DNA of 64,000 nt from FEN-1219 sp964503125 (GCA_964503125.1 CAZCZE010000068.1:28057-92056); one strand, 5' to 3'; numbered from the stretch's first letter, positions 25,739 to 35,367 are shown. Notes: generated by a model not told the origin, from the sequence alone. Made by a program: numbers and translations.

Positions 25739-27405
25739 CCCAACCAGAACGAGAAATAGAGATACAGCCCGGCGACGAGCGCCAGCACGACGGCCGTCGC
25801 CACGACGTCCTTGAAGTCCCAGCTCGCGCGTACGGCCGCGCGGTCGAGCGAGTCGAACGTGAGCCCTTTGATCCGGTCGCGGTCCGGCGGCTCGCCGCCG
25901 CGGGATGCGACGATGCACGTCGTCACGCAGATCAAGAAGAGCACACCCGAGAAATAGAGGAAATTGAAATCGCCGATCGCGGCGAGCGGCGCGGGGGTCT
26001 CGATCTTGCCGGCGCCGAACAAGGCCTGGATCACGAGCTTGCCGAAGCCGAGCACGAACCCTAATCCTAAGCCCCAGGTGGCGCCGCGCGCGTTGATGCG
26101 GCTGCTCCCGAGGCCGAGCAGGAACACGGCCGTGATCGGCGGCGCGAGATAGCTCTGCACGTTCTGTAGATATTGATAGAGCCCGCCGCCCGAGATCAGA
26201 GGCATCACGGGAATCCACAAGAGGCCGAGCCCCACGACGACGAGCGTCGCGAGACGCCCCACGTGCACGAGCATCGCCTGGCTCGCCTTGGGGTGGAGCT
26301 TCTCGTAGACGTCGACCGTGAACAGCGTGGCCGTCGAGTTGAACAGCGACGACAGCGAGCTCATGAGTGCGGCCAAGAGCGCAGCGACGACGAGCCCGCG
26401 GAGTCCCGCCGGCAGCAGCGTGGCGACCATCGTGGGGAACACTTGATCCGCGAGCTGCTCGCCGTTCAAACCCGTCGGAATCGCGAGCGCGCCACGCGCA
26501 TGGAGCGCGGCGCCGATCAAGCCCGGCACGAGGAAGATCAGCACGGGCCAGACCTTGAGGAACGCGCCGAACAGCGCGCCGCGGCGCGCCGACTTCAAGT
26601 CCTTGGCGGCGAGCGTGCGTTGCACGATGTACTGGTCGGTGCACCAGTACCAGATGCCGACGACGGGTGATGCGATGAGGATTCCGAGCCAAGGGAAGTC
26701 GGGATCCGAGAGCGGCCGCCACAGCGCGTACTCGGCGACGTGCTCGCCCGCGAACGCTCGGAGCTCGCCCCAACCGCCGAGCGTCTCGAGCCCGAAGTAC
26801 GTCAGGGCCGCGGCGCCGAAGATCAGGATCAGCGCCTGCGCCGCGTCGGTGTAGAGCACGATGCGCAGCCCGCCCGCGATCGTATAGAGACCGGTCAGAA
26901 CGACGGTGATGACGGCGCCGAACCAGAAGGCGTTCTGCGGGCTGCCGAAGGTGTCGGGCAGCAACGTGCTGAACACGAGCGCGCCCGCGTAGACCGTGAC
27001 CGAAACCTTCGTGAGCACGTACGCGGCCAGCGACACGAGCGAGAGCATCCAGCGCGGGCGCGGGCCGAAGCGCCGCTCGAGAAACTCGGGCATGGTGAAC
27101 ACGCCGGACTGGTAGTAGAACGGCACGAACACCCACGCGAGCAGCACGACGATCCAGGCGTGGAGCTCGTAGTGGGCCACGGCGAGCCCTGTCGAGGCGC
27201 CTTGCCCCGCGAGGCCCACGATGTGCTCGGAGCCGATGTTCGAGGCGAAGATCGAGGCGCCGATCGCGAAGAACCCCACGTTGCGGCCGGCGAGGAAGTA
27301 GTCGGCCGCGGTCTTCGGCTTGCGGATCTCGAACACGATCACGGCCAGCAAGACGAGGAAGTAGGCGCCGATCACGATCCAGTCCAGTGGCGTCAGTGTC
27401 GTCAT
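25735..27405 (-). CDS. sodium:solute symporter (SSS/SGLT family)
   Basis: A 556-residue inner-membrane transporter with about 13-14 helices. SSS hallmarks include the DYFLAGRNVGFFAIGASIFASNIGSEH opening (TM1-2, the substrate and Na+ region), WYWCTDQYIVQR and the SSLSSLFNSTATLF segment that binds Na2. This subfamily commonly imports sugars or sugar acids with Na+. It lies 13 bp after the GH67 gene on the same strand, so the likely cargo is glucuronic acid, methylglucuronic acid or xylooligosaccharide-derived sugar. Confidence 0.9.
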   Translation of the reverse strand: MTTLTPLDWIVIGAYFLVLLAVIVFEIRKPKTAADYFLAGRNVGFFAIGASIFASNIGSEHIVGLAGQGASTGLAVAHYELHAWIVVLLAWVFVPFYYQSGVFTMPEFLERRFGPRPRWMLSLVSLAAYVLTKVSVTVYAGALVFSTLLPDTFGSPQNAFWFGAVITVVLTGLYTIAGGLRIVLYTDAAQALILIFGAAALTYFGLETLGGWGELRAFAGEHVAEYALWRPLSDPDFPWLGILIASPVVGIWYWCTDQYIVQRTLAAKDLKSARRGALFGAFLKVWPVLIFLVPGLIGAALHARGALAIPTGLNGEQLADQVFPTMVATLLPAGLRGLVVAALLAALMSSLSSLFNSTATLFTVDVYEKLHPKASQAMLVHVGRLATLVVVGLGLLWIPVMPLISGGGLYQYLQNVQSYLAPPITAVFLLGLGSSRINARGATWGLGLGFVLGFGKLVIQALFGAGKIETPAPLAAIGDFNFLYFSGVLFLICVTTCIVASRGGEPPDRDRIKGLTFDSLDRAAVRASWDFKDVVATAVVLALVAGLYLYFSFWLG

Positions 27406-27418
27406 GATTCCTTCTCTC

Positions 27419-29593
27419 TCATCGGCCGGGCGCGAACGGAAAGCTCAGGCTCCTGTAGTGCTCGAGCGTGTGCTCGGGCTCCGCGACGCCGCGTGGCAGA
27501 TCGAGCCCCGATTGCGATTTGAAATAGGCGATGCAGGCGTCGCGCCACCAGCGTGCCTCGCGCGCTTGAATCTCGAGCAACTGCGTCGTCTTCGCGAACC
27601 GCTCAGCGTCGACGTACGGCTCGAGCGTCGCCCAGTCCGCGCGCATGGCCGCCACCTCGGCGACGCCGCGGTCGTAGTGCGCGACGAGCTCCTCCCAGAG
27701 TGTGCGGCCCGAGCGCAGGCCGTGATCCCACGGCAAGCGATGGAACCACAGGAGATACGCGTCGGGCACCGTGGCGAGATTCGCGAACCGGCTCGCGACT
27801 TCCGGCGCGTACTGCGCGACCGCGTCGCTGCCGCTCGCCGTGCGGTCGAGGCCGATGCCGTCGGCGTTGGCGCGATGGTAGTAGTCAGGATTCCACTCGG
27901 CGCGATCGAGGTCGTCGACCCAGGGCGCGGGACCGTAGTGGTGCCCCGTGCCCATGAGATGCGCGAGGCCGAGCGGCGTCATGTAATCGACGACGGCCTC
28001 GCGCGAGCGCAGCATCATCTTGAGCGCCGTCGTCACGAATTCCGGATCGATCGAGAAAGTCATGCGCAGCCACTCCGCGGCGATCTCGCGCGCGGACAGC
28101 GCTGGATCCCACGCCAGCCGGCCGAAGACGTACCAGTTCGCTTGCGCGAACGGCGCGCCGGTCCAGTCGCGCGCCGCGCCGACGTTCGCCACGCCCGCGA
28201 TGCCCGTCCCCGCGTGGCCGAACACGCTACCGTCGACGACGCGCGCAACCGTCGAGCCCAGGCCGTTCGCATACGTGTCGGCGTCGAGCACCTCCTCGTA
28301 GAGCGTGCCGAGATAGGCGAGGTGCGTCGCGAAGCCGAGATACTCCTGCGTGATCTGGAGCTCGAGCGCGAGCGGCGTGCGCGGCATGGCGCCGAACAAC
28401 GGATGGAACGGCTCGCGCGGCTGGAAGTCGAGCGGGCCGTTCTTGACTTGCACGATCACGTTCTCGGCGAACGTGCCGTCGAGCGGCACGAATTCTTGGG
28501 TTCCCTGCTTGACGCGATCCTCGGGGCTGTTGCGCGCGTAGACGAACGCGCGCCAGAAGACTGCGCCGCCGTGCGGCCGCAGCGCGGCGGCGAGCATATT
28601 GGCGCCGTCCGCGTGCGTGCGGCCGTAGCCCTGCGGCCCGGGCTGGCCCTCGGAGTCGGCCTTGACCAAGAAGCCGCCGAAGTCGGGAATTCGTTCGTAG
28701 ATCTCGTCGGCCTTCGCGCGCCACCACGCACGCACGTCGGCATCGAGCGGGTCCGCGGTCTTAAGACCGCCGATGTCGATCGGCGCGCTGAAGCGCACCG
28801 AGAGGTACACGCGGATGCCGTACGGACGCAGCACGCCCGCGAGCGCCGCCACTTTGTCGAGATACGGACTCGTGAGGATCTCGGGTTGTGCGTTGACGTT
28901 GTTCAAGACCGCGCCGTTGATGCCGATCGAGGCGTTGGCGCGCGCATAGTCCGTGTAGCGCGCGTCGAGATAATTGGGCAGCCGCCACCAGTCCCAAATC
29001 GACGTGCCCGCGTAGCCGCGCTCGACCGAGCCGTCGAGGTTGTCCCAGTGGTTGAGCAGTCGCAGCCCGATGCGTGGCGTGCTCGCGACGTCGAGCTCGG
29101 CGAGATGGCCGCCGGTTTGCGCGAGCCGCAGCCAGGCGAACGCGCCGTAGAGCACGCCGATGTCCTCGTTGGCCGCGATCGCCGTGACGCGGTGGCCGTC
29201 GAGCTCGACGGTGCGAAGCAAATAGCCCTCGCGCCGGAGCGGCGCGAGCGGCAGATCGAGCCGTGCAATGAGCGCCGAGCTGCGCGGCGTGCCGATGACG
29301 AGGCTGCCGTCCTCGACGGTCTGCGTGACGGGTGCGGGTCGTCCCGACAGTCCCGCGACGCCGGCTTGCAGCTCGGCGACGGCGGCGCGCAGCGTCGCGG
29401 AGGCATCGGCGGGCGCGACGATGGCCGTGGCGACGTCGGTCACCGCGTCTCGCAGCTCCGGGGGAAGCGGCCGGTAGCGCAGCCAGAGCTCGTAACCGTC
29501 CTCGGCCTCCGCGGACGGCGCCATGCCCGCGACCAACAGCAGCGTGCCGGCCGCGAGCACGAGGCGACGTGCCACATCGAAGCGCGCAATCAC
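27419..29593 (-). CDS. aguA: GH67 alpha-glucuronidase
   Basis: A 724-residue exported enzyme that removes 4-O-methyl-glucuronic acid from xylooligosaccharides. The leader ends near residue 30 (APSAEAEDGYELWLRY). Family features are the WLRY opening, NVNAQPEIL, VKADSEGQPGP (general-acid Glu region), VKNGPLDFQPREP and ELQITQEYLG (the Asp and Glu base pair). The length matches bacterial GH67. The start is GTG 29593 with a G-rich ribosome-binding site (GGGGGA) 7 nt upstream. It is co-oriented with the SSS gene 13 bp away. Confidence 0.9.
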   Translation of the reverse strand: MIARFDVARRLVLAAGTLLLVAGMAPSAEAEDGYELWLRYRPLPPELRDAVTDVATAIVAPADASATLRAAVAELQAGVAGLSGRPAPVTQTVEDGSLVIGTPRSSALIARLDLPLAPLRREGYLLRTVELDGHRVTAIAANEDIGVLYGAFAWLRLAQTGGHLAELDVASTPRIGLRLLNHWDNLDGSVERGYAGTSIWDWWRLPNYLDARYTDYARANASIGINGAVLNNVNAQPEILTSPYLDKVAALAGVLRPYGIRVYLSVRFSAPIDIGGLKTADPLDADVRAWWRAKADEIYERIPDFGGFLVKADSEGQPGPQGYGRTHADGANMLAAALRPHGGAVFWRAFVYARNSPEDRVKQGTQEFVPLDGTFAENVIVQVKNGPLDFQPREPFHPLFGAMPRTPLALELQITQEYLGFATHLAYLGTLYEEVLDADTYANGLGSTVARVVDGSVFGHAGTGIAGVANVGAARDWTGAPFAQANWYVFGRLAWDPALSAREIAAEWLRMTFSIDPEFVTTALKMMLRSREAVVDYMTPLGLAHLMGTGHHYGPAPWVDDLDRAEWNPDYYHRANADGIGLDRTASGSDAVAQYAPEVASRFANLATVPDAYLLWFHRLPWDHGLRSGRTLWEELVAHYDRGVAEVAAMRADWATLEPYVDAERFAKTTQLLEIQAREARWWRDACIAYFKSQSGLDLPRGVAEPEHTLEHYRSLSFPFAPGR

Positions 29594-29706
29594 TCGAGGT
29601 CCCCCAAGCCGGGCGGCGCTCGAGAGTGAGCCCCGTCGGCCGTCCGCGATCTTTGCACAGACGCGCGCGGCGCGCAGCGGGGTCGCGGACGGTACACTGG
29701 CCGCGA

Positions 29707-30516
29707 ATGCACACGAGGATCCGCTTTTGCGTCGCTGCAGCCGCGATGCTGTCGCTGGCCGGCGCCGACCTCGCCGCGCAGGAGACGGCCGCGGGCGCGC
29801 CGCCGTTCGCGACGACGGTGCCGCAGCCGCGCACGGACTCGAACTCGGCACTCGCGCACGCGGAGCTCGTGCACAAGGCCGGCGCCGGCGTCATCGACGT
29901 CTATTTCATCGGCGACTCGATCACGCGTCGTTGGGGCGCGCTCGACTACCCCGAGCTGCTCGTGCATTTCCAGCAGAGCTTCTTCGGCTGGAACGCGGCG
30001 AACTTCGGGTGGGGCGGAGATCGCACGCAGAACGTGCTCTGGCGTCTCGATCACGGCGAGCTGATCGGCGTCGCGCCGAAAGTCTTCGTCGTGCAGGCCG
30101 GCACGAACAACTTGGCCGACTTCGCATCGGCCGACGAACCCGTTGCAGCCGTCGCGGCCGGCATCGAGGCCATCGTCGAGCGCTGCCGGCGCCATGCGCC
30201 CGAAGCGCTCGTCGTGCTCACGGCGGTGTTCCCGCGCCGCGACCGGCCGGAGTTCAACGCGAGCATCGCGGCCATCAACGCGAAGCTCGCCGCGTACGCC
30301 GACGGGCAACTCGTTCGTTATCTCGACATCAACGACCGGCTCGCCGACTCGCGCGGCGTGCTGCGAGAGGAGATGTCCGAAGACGGGCTGCACCTCTCGC
30401 TCGCGGCGTATCGAATCTGGGCCGATGCGCTGCAGCCGGTTCTCGCCGAGCGGCTCGGTGCGCCGGCCGAGCGCGACTTGGCCCCGCCGCCGACCGGGAA
30501 TCCCGCCGCGCGCTAG
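29707..30516 (+). CDS. SGNH/GDSL-type esterase
   Basis: A 269-residue exported esterase with a signal peptide (ending AGADLAAQ). The SGNH blocks are FIGDSITR (nucleophile Ser), FGWGGDRTQN (Gly), AGTNN (Asn) and DGLHLS (Asp-x-x-His). Beside xylan-side-chain genes it may be an acetylxylan or glycan esterase; this is inference from context. It is divergent from GH67, and the 113-bp intergenic space should hold both promoters. Confidence 0.85.
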   Translation: MHTRIRFCVAAAAMLSLAGADLAAQETAAGAPPFATTVPQPRTDSNSALAHAELVHKAGAGVIDVYFIGDSITRRWGALDYPELLVHFQQSFFGWNAANFGWGGDRTQNVLWRLDHGELIGVAPKVFVVQAGTNNLADFASADEPVAAVAAGIEAIVERCRRHAPEALVVLTAVFPRRDRPEFNASIAAINAKLAAYADGQLVRYLDINDRLADSRGVLREEMSEDGLHLSLAAYRIWADALQPVLAERLGAPAERDLAPPPTGNPAAR

Positions 30517-30613
30517 CCGGCGGCAGAGATCAGTGTCGCGGTGCTCGCGAAACTGGACGTTTACCCCGGTTTCTGGCGTACGCTTCACCCTACGGAACCT
30601 CCAGATTGGAGGC

Positions 30614-31003
30614 ATGGGACTCGTCATGACGAACCTGCAACTCAGCAACCCGCGCGAGCCCGGGCTCGCGCCCGTCGAAGTCGCCGCGCTCGCCGACACG
30701 GGCTCGGTATTCCTCTGCATTCCCGAGCACGTGCGCCTACAGCTCAAGCTCGAGGTCCTCGAGCAGCGCGAGGTCAAGCTCGCGGACGGCTCGCGCGCGA
30801 CGTACCCGTACGTCGGCCCGATCGTCCTGCGCTTCAAGAATCGCACCGGGTTCGTCGGCGCGCTCGTGCTCGGCGACGAGGTGCTGCTCGGCGCGATTCC
30901 GATGGAAGAGATGGACCTCGTCGTCAGTCCGCGCGATCGCACGGTCGACGTGAACCCCGAGAGCCCAAATATCGCCACCGGCATCGTCAAGCGCGCCGCT
31001 TGA
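30614..31003 (+). CDS. clan AA (retropepsin-like) aspartic protease
   Basis: A 129-residue soluble protein with the retropepsin motif ALADTGS near residue 24, a single-lobe domain that would have to dimerise to be active. The MGLV opening and PEHVRLQL segment match small bacterial clan AA proteins. The start is ATG 30614; the GGAGG immediately before it is too close to be an ideal ribosome site, and the next ATG (30626) is a weaker alternative. It is followed by a toxin-antitoxin pair, which may share its promoter. Confidence 0.75.
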   Translation: MGLVMTNLQLSNPREPGLAPVEVAALADTGSVFLCIPEHVRLQLKLEVLEQREVKLADGSRATYPYVGPIVLRFKNRTGFVGALVLGDEVLLGAIPMEEMDLVVSPRDRTVDVNPESPNIATGIVKRAA

Positions 31004-31068
31004 GCAGTTGCTGTGCTTCGAACGGACGGCGATGACGCCGACCGTACGCGCGCGGTATGATCGGTAGT

Positions 31069-31329
31069 ATGACGAAAGCCAAGATCGCCATTACGCTGCC
31101 GCCTGCGCTCGTCACGCGCGTTCAGGATGCCGTGCGCGAGGGACGCGCGCCGAGCGTCAGCGCCTACGTCGCCGCCGCGCTCGAGGAAAAAGCGAAGCTC
31201 GACGATCTCAACACGATGCTCGACGAGATGCTAACGGAGACTGGCGGTCCTCTGACCGAGCGGGAACGCGTTGCCGCCGAGGCGGCGCTCGGGATGGCCG
31301 AGAGAAAGCGAAAGCGCCGCCGCAAATGA
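31069..31329 (+). CDS. ribbon-helix-helix antitoxin (VapB-like)
   Basis: An 86-residue protein. The N-terminal KIAITLP strand and following helices (APSVSAYVAAALEEK) make an RHH DNA-binding domain. The acidic middle and the basic tail (ERKRKRRRK) would bind the toxin. ATG 31069 fits the domain; ATG 31057 is possible. It overlaps the PIN-domain gene by 4 nt (ATGA). It should repress its own promoter together with the toxin. Confidence 0.8.
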   Translation: MTKAKIAITLPPALVTRVQDAVREGRAPSVSAYVAAALEEKAKLDDLNTMLDEMLTETGGPLTERERVAAEAALGMAERKRKRRRK

Positions 31330-31706
31330 GGGGCGGGCTCACACTGGACGCAAGCGCTCTGGTCGCATTCGAGCGCAACGACCGGGGAGTGGTTGCCATC
31401 GTCGCTCGCGCGCAGCAGCTCGAGGTTCGTCTTGTGGCGCCGGCCGGCGTCGTAGGCCAGGTTTGGCGAGACGGCAGCCGGCAGGTGAGGCTCGCTCGCC
31501 TGCTCGGTTCGGACTTGGTCGAGGTCGTGCCACTCGACGACGAACGCGCGCGCGCGGCGGGCCAGCTTTGCGGAGTCGCGGGCACACGCGATGTCATCGA
31601 TGCGTCGGTCGTCTTGTGCGCCCGCGAACGCGGTCACGGCGTGTTGACGTCGGACGTCGATGACCTGGAGCGACTCGACCCGTCGTTGCGCTACGTGCGC
31701 GTCTGA
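31326..31706 (+). CDS. vapC: PIN-domain ribonuclease toxin (VapC-like)
   Basis: A 126-residue PIN-domain protein. Acidic catalytic residues appear in LTLDASALVAFE (first Asp), TRDVIDASVVLCARE (two Asp), and LTSDVDDL (last Asp). VapC toxins cleave tRNA or rRNA; this target is unknown. It pairs with the RHH antitoxin through a 4-nt overlap. Confidence 0.85.
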   Translation: MRGGLTLDASALVAFERNDRGVVAIVARAQQLEVRLVAPAGVVGQVWRDGSRQVRLARLLGSDLVEVVPLDDERARAAGQLCGVAGTRDVIDASVVLCARERGHGVLTSDVDDLERLDPSLRYVRV

Positions 31707-31743
31707 CGACGTCGCCGCAGCGAGCTGCGCGACCTGCGTCCTA

Positions 31744-32913
31744 TTACACGCCGACCCAGGCGCCGTTCCGCCGCGACGACGCCACGCACGCCTCGACGAA
31801 CGCCACGCCTTTCACGCCGTCGTCGACGGTGGGGTAGAGCACCTTCGAATCGACGCGCACCCCGGATTTCTTTGCGTTGATCGCCGCGGCGGCCTCCGAG
31901 TAAAGATTCGCGAACGCTTCGAGATACCCTTCGGGGTGGCCCGAGGGAATCCGCGTCACGCGCGCCGCATCGGCGCCGGCGCCCGCGCCCGCCCGCGTCA
32001 CGCGCCGCCGCGGTTCGCCGAGCTTCGACCAGTACAAGTAGTTCGGATCCTCCTGCGCCCACGTAAGCCCGCCCTTCGTGCCGTAGACACGGAGCTTGAG
32101 TCCGTTCTCCTGGCCGACCGCGACCTGGCTACACCAGAGCATGCCCTTGGCGCCGCCCTTGTAGCGCAGCAGCACGTGCGCGTTGTCGTCGAGCTTGCGG
32201 CCAGGCACGAATGTGTGGACGTCGGCGGCGAGCGACTCGAGCTCTAGACCCGTGACGAACTCCGCGAGATTGAACGCGTGCGTGCCGATGTCGCCCGTGG
32301 CGCCGCCCGCGCCCGAGCGCTTGGGATCGGTGCGCCACGCGGCCTGCTTCTGCCCCGTCTGCTCGAGCGGCTCGGCGAGCCAGTCTTGCGCGTACTCGAC
32401 TTGCACGAGCCGAATCTTGCCGAGCACACCCCTGCGCACGAGCTCGCGCGCGTGGCGCACCAGCGGGTAGCCCGTGTAGTTGTGCGTGAGCATGAACAGC
32501 GCGTCGCTGTTCTCGACGAGCTTCGCGAGCTTCTTGGCGTCGGCGAGCGTGGCCGTGAGCGGCTTGTCGCAGATGACGTGGATGCCGCGCTTCAGGAACT
32601 CCTTCGCCACGGGGTAGTGCATGTGGTTCGGCGTGACGATCGCGACGGCCTCGATGCCGTCCTTCAACCGCGCCTCGCGGCTCGCCATTTCCTTGAAGTC
32701 GCCGTAGGTGCGCTTGGGGTCGAGGCCGAGAGCTGCGCCGGACTGCCTCGAGCGCTCGGGTGTCGACGACAGCGCGCCGGCGACGAGCTCGAACTTGTCG
32801 TCGAGCCGCGCCGCGATGCGGTGCACGCCGCCGATGAAGGCGTCAATGCCGCCGCCGACCATGCCGAGCCTAATGCGCGGCGCGCGCTGCTCGGCCTTGC
32901 CTTCGATCGTCAT
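31744..32913 (-). CDS. Gfo/Idh/MocA family oxidoreductase
   Basis: A 389-residue cytosolic oxidoreductase with an N-terminal Rossmann domain (RLGMVGGGIDAFIG, a GxGxxG-like NAD(P) loop) and the catalytic CDKPLTATL Lys-Pro motif. The family acts on sugars or inositols by NAD(P)-linked oxidation, often at C3. The C-terminal domain contains GDIGTHAFNL (active-site region). The start overlaps the epimerase stop (ATGA). It is the last gene of the XylA operon, so it probably handles a pentose- or uronate-derived compound. Confidence 0.85.
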   Translation of the reverse strand: MTIEGKAEQRAPRIRLGMVGGGIDAFIGGVHRIAARLDDKFELVAGALSSTPERSRQSGAALGLDPKRTYGDFKEMASREARLKDGIEAVAIVTPNHMHYPVAKEFLKRGIHVICDKPLTATLADAKKLAKLVENSDALFMLTHNYTGYPLVRHARELVRRGVLGKIRLVQVEYAQDWLAEPLEQTGQKQAAWRTDPKRSGAGGATGDIGTHAFNLAEFVTGLELESLAADVHTFVPGRKLDDNAHVLLRYKGGAKGMLWCSQVAVGQENGLKLRVYGTKGGLTWAQEDPNYLYWSKLGEPRRRVTRAGAGAGADAARVTRIPSGHPEGYLEAFANLYSEAAAAINAKKSGVRVDSKVLYPTVDDGVKGVAFVEACVASSRRNGAWVGV

Positions 32914-33968
32914 CGCGAGATCCCGAGCATGCGGCGGTTCGCGGCTTCGTCCGTGCCCGCGCCCGCGAAATCGTCGAACGCCTTCGCGGTGACGCGGATG
33001 ATGTGCTCGCGCACGAACTTGGCGCCCTCGCGCGCGCCGTCCTCGGAGTGCTTGAGCGCGCACTCCCACTCGACGATGGCCCAGCCCGGAAAATCGTAGG
33101 CCGCGAACTTCGAGAAGATCGAGGTGAAGTCCACCTGGCCGTCGCCCGTCGAGCGGAACCGGCCCGCGCGATTGATCCAGCTCTGGTAGCCGCCGTACAC
33201 ACCCTGGCGCCCCGTCGGGTTGAACTCGGCGTCCTTGACGTGAAACATCCGGATGCGGTCGTGATAGATGTCGATGTGCTCGAGGTAGTCGAGACACTGG
33301 AGCACGTAGTGCGAGGGGTCGAACAGCATGCAAGCGCGCCCGTGGCGGCCGGTGCGCTCGTAGAACATCTCGTAGGTCACGCCGTCGTGCAGGTCCTCGC
33401 CGGGGTGAATCTCGAAGCAGCAATCGACGCCGCACTCCTCGGCGTGATCGAGGATCGGCCGCCAGCGGCGCGCGAGCTCGTCGAACGCCGTCTCCACTAA
33501 TCCCGCGGGGCGCTGCGGCCAGGGATAGAAGTACGGCCAGGCCAGCGCGCCCGAGAACGTGGCCATCGCGTTCAAGCCCAGATTGCGCGAGGCCGTGAGG
33601 CACTTCTTGACCTGATCGACGGCCCACTCGGTGCGCGCCTTCGGGTTGCCGCGCACGGCCGGCGCCGCGAAGCCGTCGAACGCCTCGTCGTAGGCCGGGT
33701 GCACGGCCACGAGCTGGCCTTGCAGGTGCGTCGAGAGCTCCGTGACGGCGACGCCGTTCGCGCGCGCGACGCCCGCGATCTCGTCACAGTAGGTCTTCGA
33801 GGACGCCGCCTTGTCGAGATCGAACAGGCGCGCGTCCCAGCTCGGCACCTGCACGCCCACGTAGCCGCAGTCCGCGGCCCAGCGCGTGATCGCGCCCCAG
33901 GAGTTGAACGGTGCTTTGTCGCCCGCGAACTGCGCGAGAAAGATGCCGGGGCCCTTGATCGTTCTCAT
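32910..33968 (-). CDS. TIM-barrel sugar isomerase/epimerase
   Basis: A 352-residue AP-endonuclease-2-like (xylose-isomerase-like TIM-barrel) protein. Probable metal ligands lie in CCFEIHPGED, LFDPSHYV, MFHVKDAEF and WAIVEWEC. The family includes epimerases and isomerases that act with Gfo/Idh oxidoreductases. The start ATG 33968 gives MRTIKGPG; a longer upstream frame would run antisense-like into xylA. It lies 10 bp after xylA and overlaps the Gfo/Idh gene by 4 nt. Confidence 0.85.
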   Translation of the reverse strand: MRTIKGPGIFLAQFAGDKAPFNSWGAITRWAADCGYVGVQVPSWDARLFDLDKAASSKTYCDEIAGVARANGVAVTELSTHLQGQLVAVHPAYDEAFDGFAAPAVRGNPKARTEWAVDQVKKCLTASRNLGLNAMATFSGALAWPYFYPWPQRPAGLVETAFDELARRWRPILDHAEECGVDCCFEIHPGEDLHDGVTYEMFYERTGRHGRACMLFDPSHYVLQCLDYLEHIDIYHDRIRMFHVKDAEFNPTGRQGVYGGYQSWINRAGRFRSTGDGQVDFTSIFSKFAAYDFPGWAIVEWECALKHSEDGAREGAKFVREHIIRVTAKAFDDFAGAGTDEAANRRMLGISR

Positions 33969-33978
33969 TCTGTTTCCC

Positions 33979-35286
33979 TTAGACGTAGCGATTGACGATG
34001 TTCTCGAGCAGCTCTTGCTTGCCGGAGCGCGGCTCGGGATTGGCTGTTTTGAGGACGCGCCGCTCGATGTCCACGAGCGAGACCTCGCCCGCGAGCAGCT
34101 TCCGCGCGTCGGCCGTGTCCCATGCCGCATAGCGCTCGCGCAGCGGCGCTTCGAGCGCGCCGTCCTCGAGCATCCCCGCCGCGGCGATCAGCGCGCGGGC
34201 ACAGCAGTCCATGCCGCCGATGTGACCGATCAAGAGGTCCGCGGGCTCGAGCGACTGGCGGCGCAGCTTCGCGTCGAAGTTCGTGCCGCCCGTCGTGAAG
34301 CCGCCGCCCCCTAGGATCTGGTAGTACGCGAGCGCGGTGTCGAGCACGTTGTTCGGAAACTGATCCGTGTCCCAGCCCGACTGGTAGTCGTTACGGTTCA
34401 TGTCGATCGAGCCGAAGATTCCGAGCGCGTTCGCGAGCGCGATCTCGTGATCGAACGAGTGGCCCGCGAGCACGGCGTGGCCGTGCTCGATGTTGACCTT
34501 GACCTCGCGCTCGAGGCCGTAGCGCTTCAAGAAGCCGTAGACGGACCCGACGTCGAAGTCGTACTGATGCTTGGTCGGCTCCTGCGGTTTCGGCTCGATG
34601 AGGATCGTGCCCTGGAAGCCGATCTTGTGCTTGTAGTCGACGACGAGGGAGAGGAACCGGCCGAGCTGATCGAGCTCGCGTTTCAGATCCGTGTTCAGCA
34701 GCGTCTCGTAGCCTTCGCGGCCGCCCCAGAGCACGTAGTTCGCGCCGTGAAGCCGCTGCGTCGCGTCGAGACAGGTCTTGACCGTCGCCGCCGCGAACGC
34801 GAACACGTCGGGGTCGGGATTCGTCGCGGCGCCCGCCATGTAGCGGCGGTGCGAGAACAGATTCGCCGTGCCCCAGAGCAGCTTCACGCCCGTCTCGGCT
34901 TGCTTGCGCTCGAGGTAGTCGATGGCCGCGGCGAGGTTGTTCGTGTTCTCGGCGAAGGTCGCGCCCTCGGGCCGCACGTCGGCGTCGTGGAAGCAGTAGA
35001 ACGGCACGCCGAGGGTGGCGAACATCTCGAACGCGACGTCGGCTTTGCGCTTCGCGGCGTCCAGCGTGTCGCCGAACCACGGCCGCTCGAGTGTCTGGCC
35101 GCCGAACGCGTCACTGCCCGTCCAGACAAACGTGTGCCAGTAGCACACTGCGAACCGCAAGTGATCTTCGAGGCGTTTGCCGAGCACGACGCGGTCCGCG
35201 TCGTACCAGCGGAACGCGAGCGGGTTCGTGCTCTCGGGCCCTTCGTATTGGATCTTGCCGATGTCGCCGAAGAAGCCGGTGGTCAT
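33979..35286 (-). CDS. xylA: xylose isomerase
   Basis: A 435-residue enzyme that converts D-xylose to D-xylulose. Family signatures are complete: VCYWHTFVWTG, FHDADVRPEG (active-site His and Asp), EPKPQEPTKHQYD (metal Glu and Lys), NIEHGHAVLAGHSF and SIDMNRNDYQSGWDTDQFP (metal Asp). The length is typical for the class II enzyme. A strong promoter-like region with a CGTACG-N5-CGTACG palindrome lies 46-81 bp upstream. It is the first gene of a three-gene operon with an epimerase and a Gfo/Idh oxidoreductase. xylB lies upstream in a separate transcription unit. Confidence 0.95.
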   Translation of the reverse strand: MTTGFFGDIGKIQYEGPESTNPLAFRWYDADRVVLGKRLEDHLRFAVCYWHTFVWTGSDAFGGQTLERPWFGDTLDAAKRKADVAFEMFATLGVPFYCFHDADVRPEGATFAENTNNLAAAIDYLERKQAETGVKLLWGTANLFSHRRYMAGAATNPDPDVFAFAAATVKTCLDATQRLHGANYVLWGGREGYETLLNTDLKRELDQLGRFLSLVVDYKHKIGFQGTILIEPKPQEPTKHQYDFDVGSVYGFLKRYGLEREVKVNIEHGHAVLAGHSFDHEIALANALGIFGSIDMNRNDYQSGWDTDQFPNNVLDTALAYYQILGGGGFTTGGTNFDAKLRRQSLEPADLLIGHIGGMDCCARALIAAAGMLEDGALEAPLRERYAAWDTADARKLLAGEVSLVDIERRVLKTANPEPRSGKQELLENIVNRYV

Positions 35287-35331
35287 TGGCCAGGTGCTCC
35301 GTTCGTTTTTCTTTTTTCAGGTAGTGAAAAC

Positions 35332-35367
35332 ATTATCCCGGCAGCACACTCGTACGGCAAACGTACG
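35332..35367 (-). promoter_or_regulatory. xylA promoter with overlapping palindromic operator
   Basis: On the minus strand a -35 TTGCCG (35355-35360) and a -10 GATAAT (35332-35337) are separated by 17 nt. The -35 sits inside a 17-bp inverted repeat CGTACG-N5-CGTACG (35351-35367). Such a position is typical of a repressor site. No LacI-type or XylR-type regulator gene is in the window. Confidence 0.5.

Noticed and set aside
27404..29629. A 741-residue plus-strand frame opposite the GH67 gene
   Set aside because: It has shadow composition (Arg, Ala, Glu, Val) and no motifs; the minus strand has full GH67 signatures.
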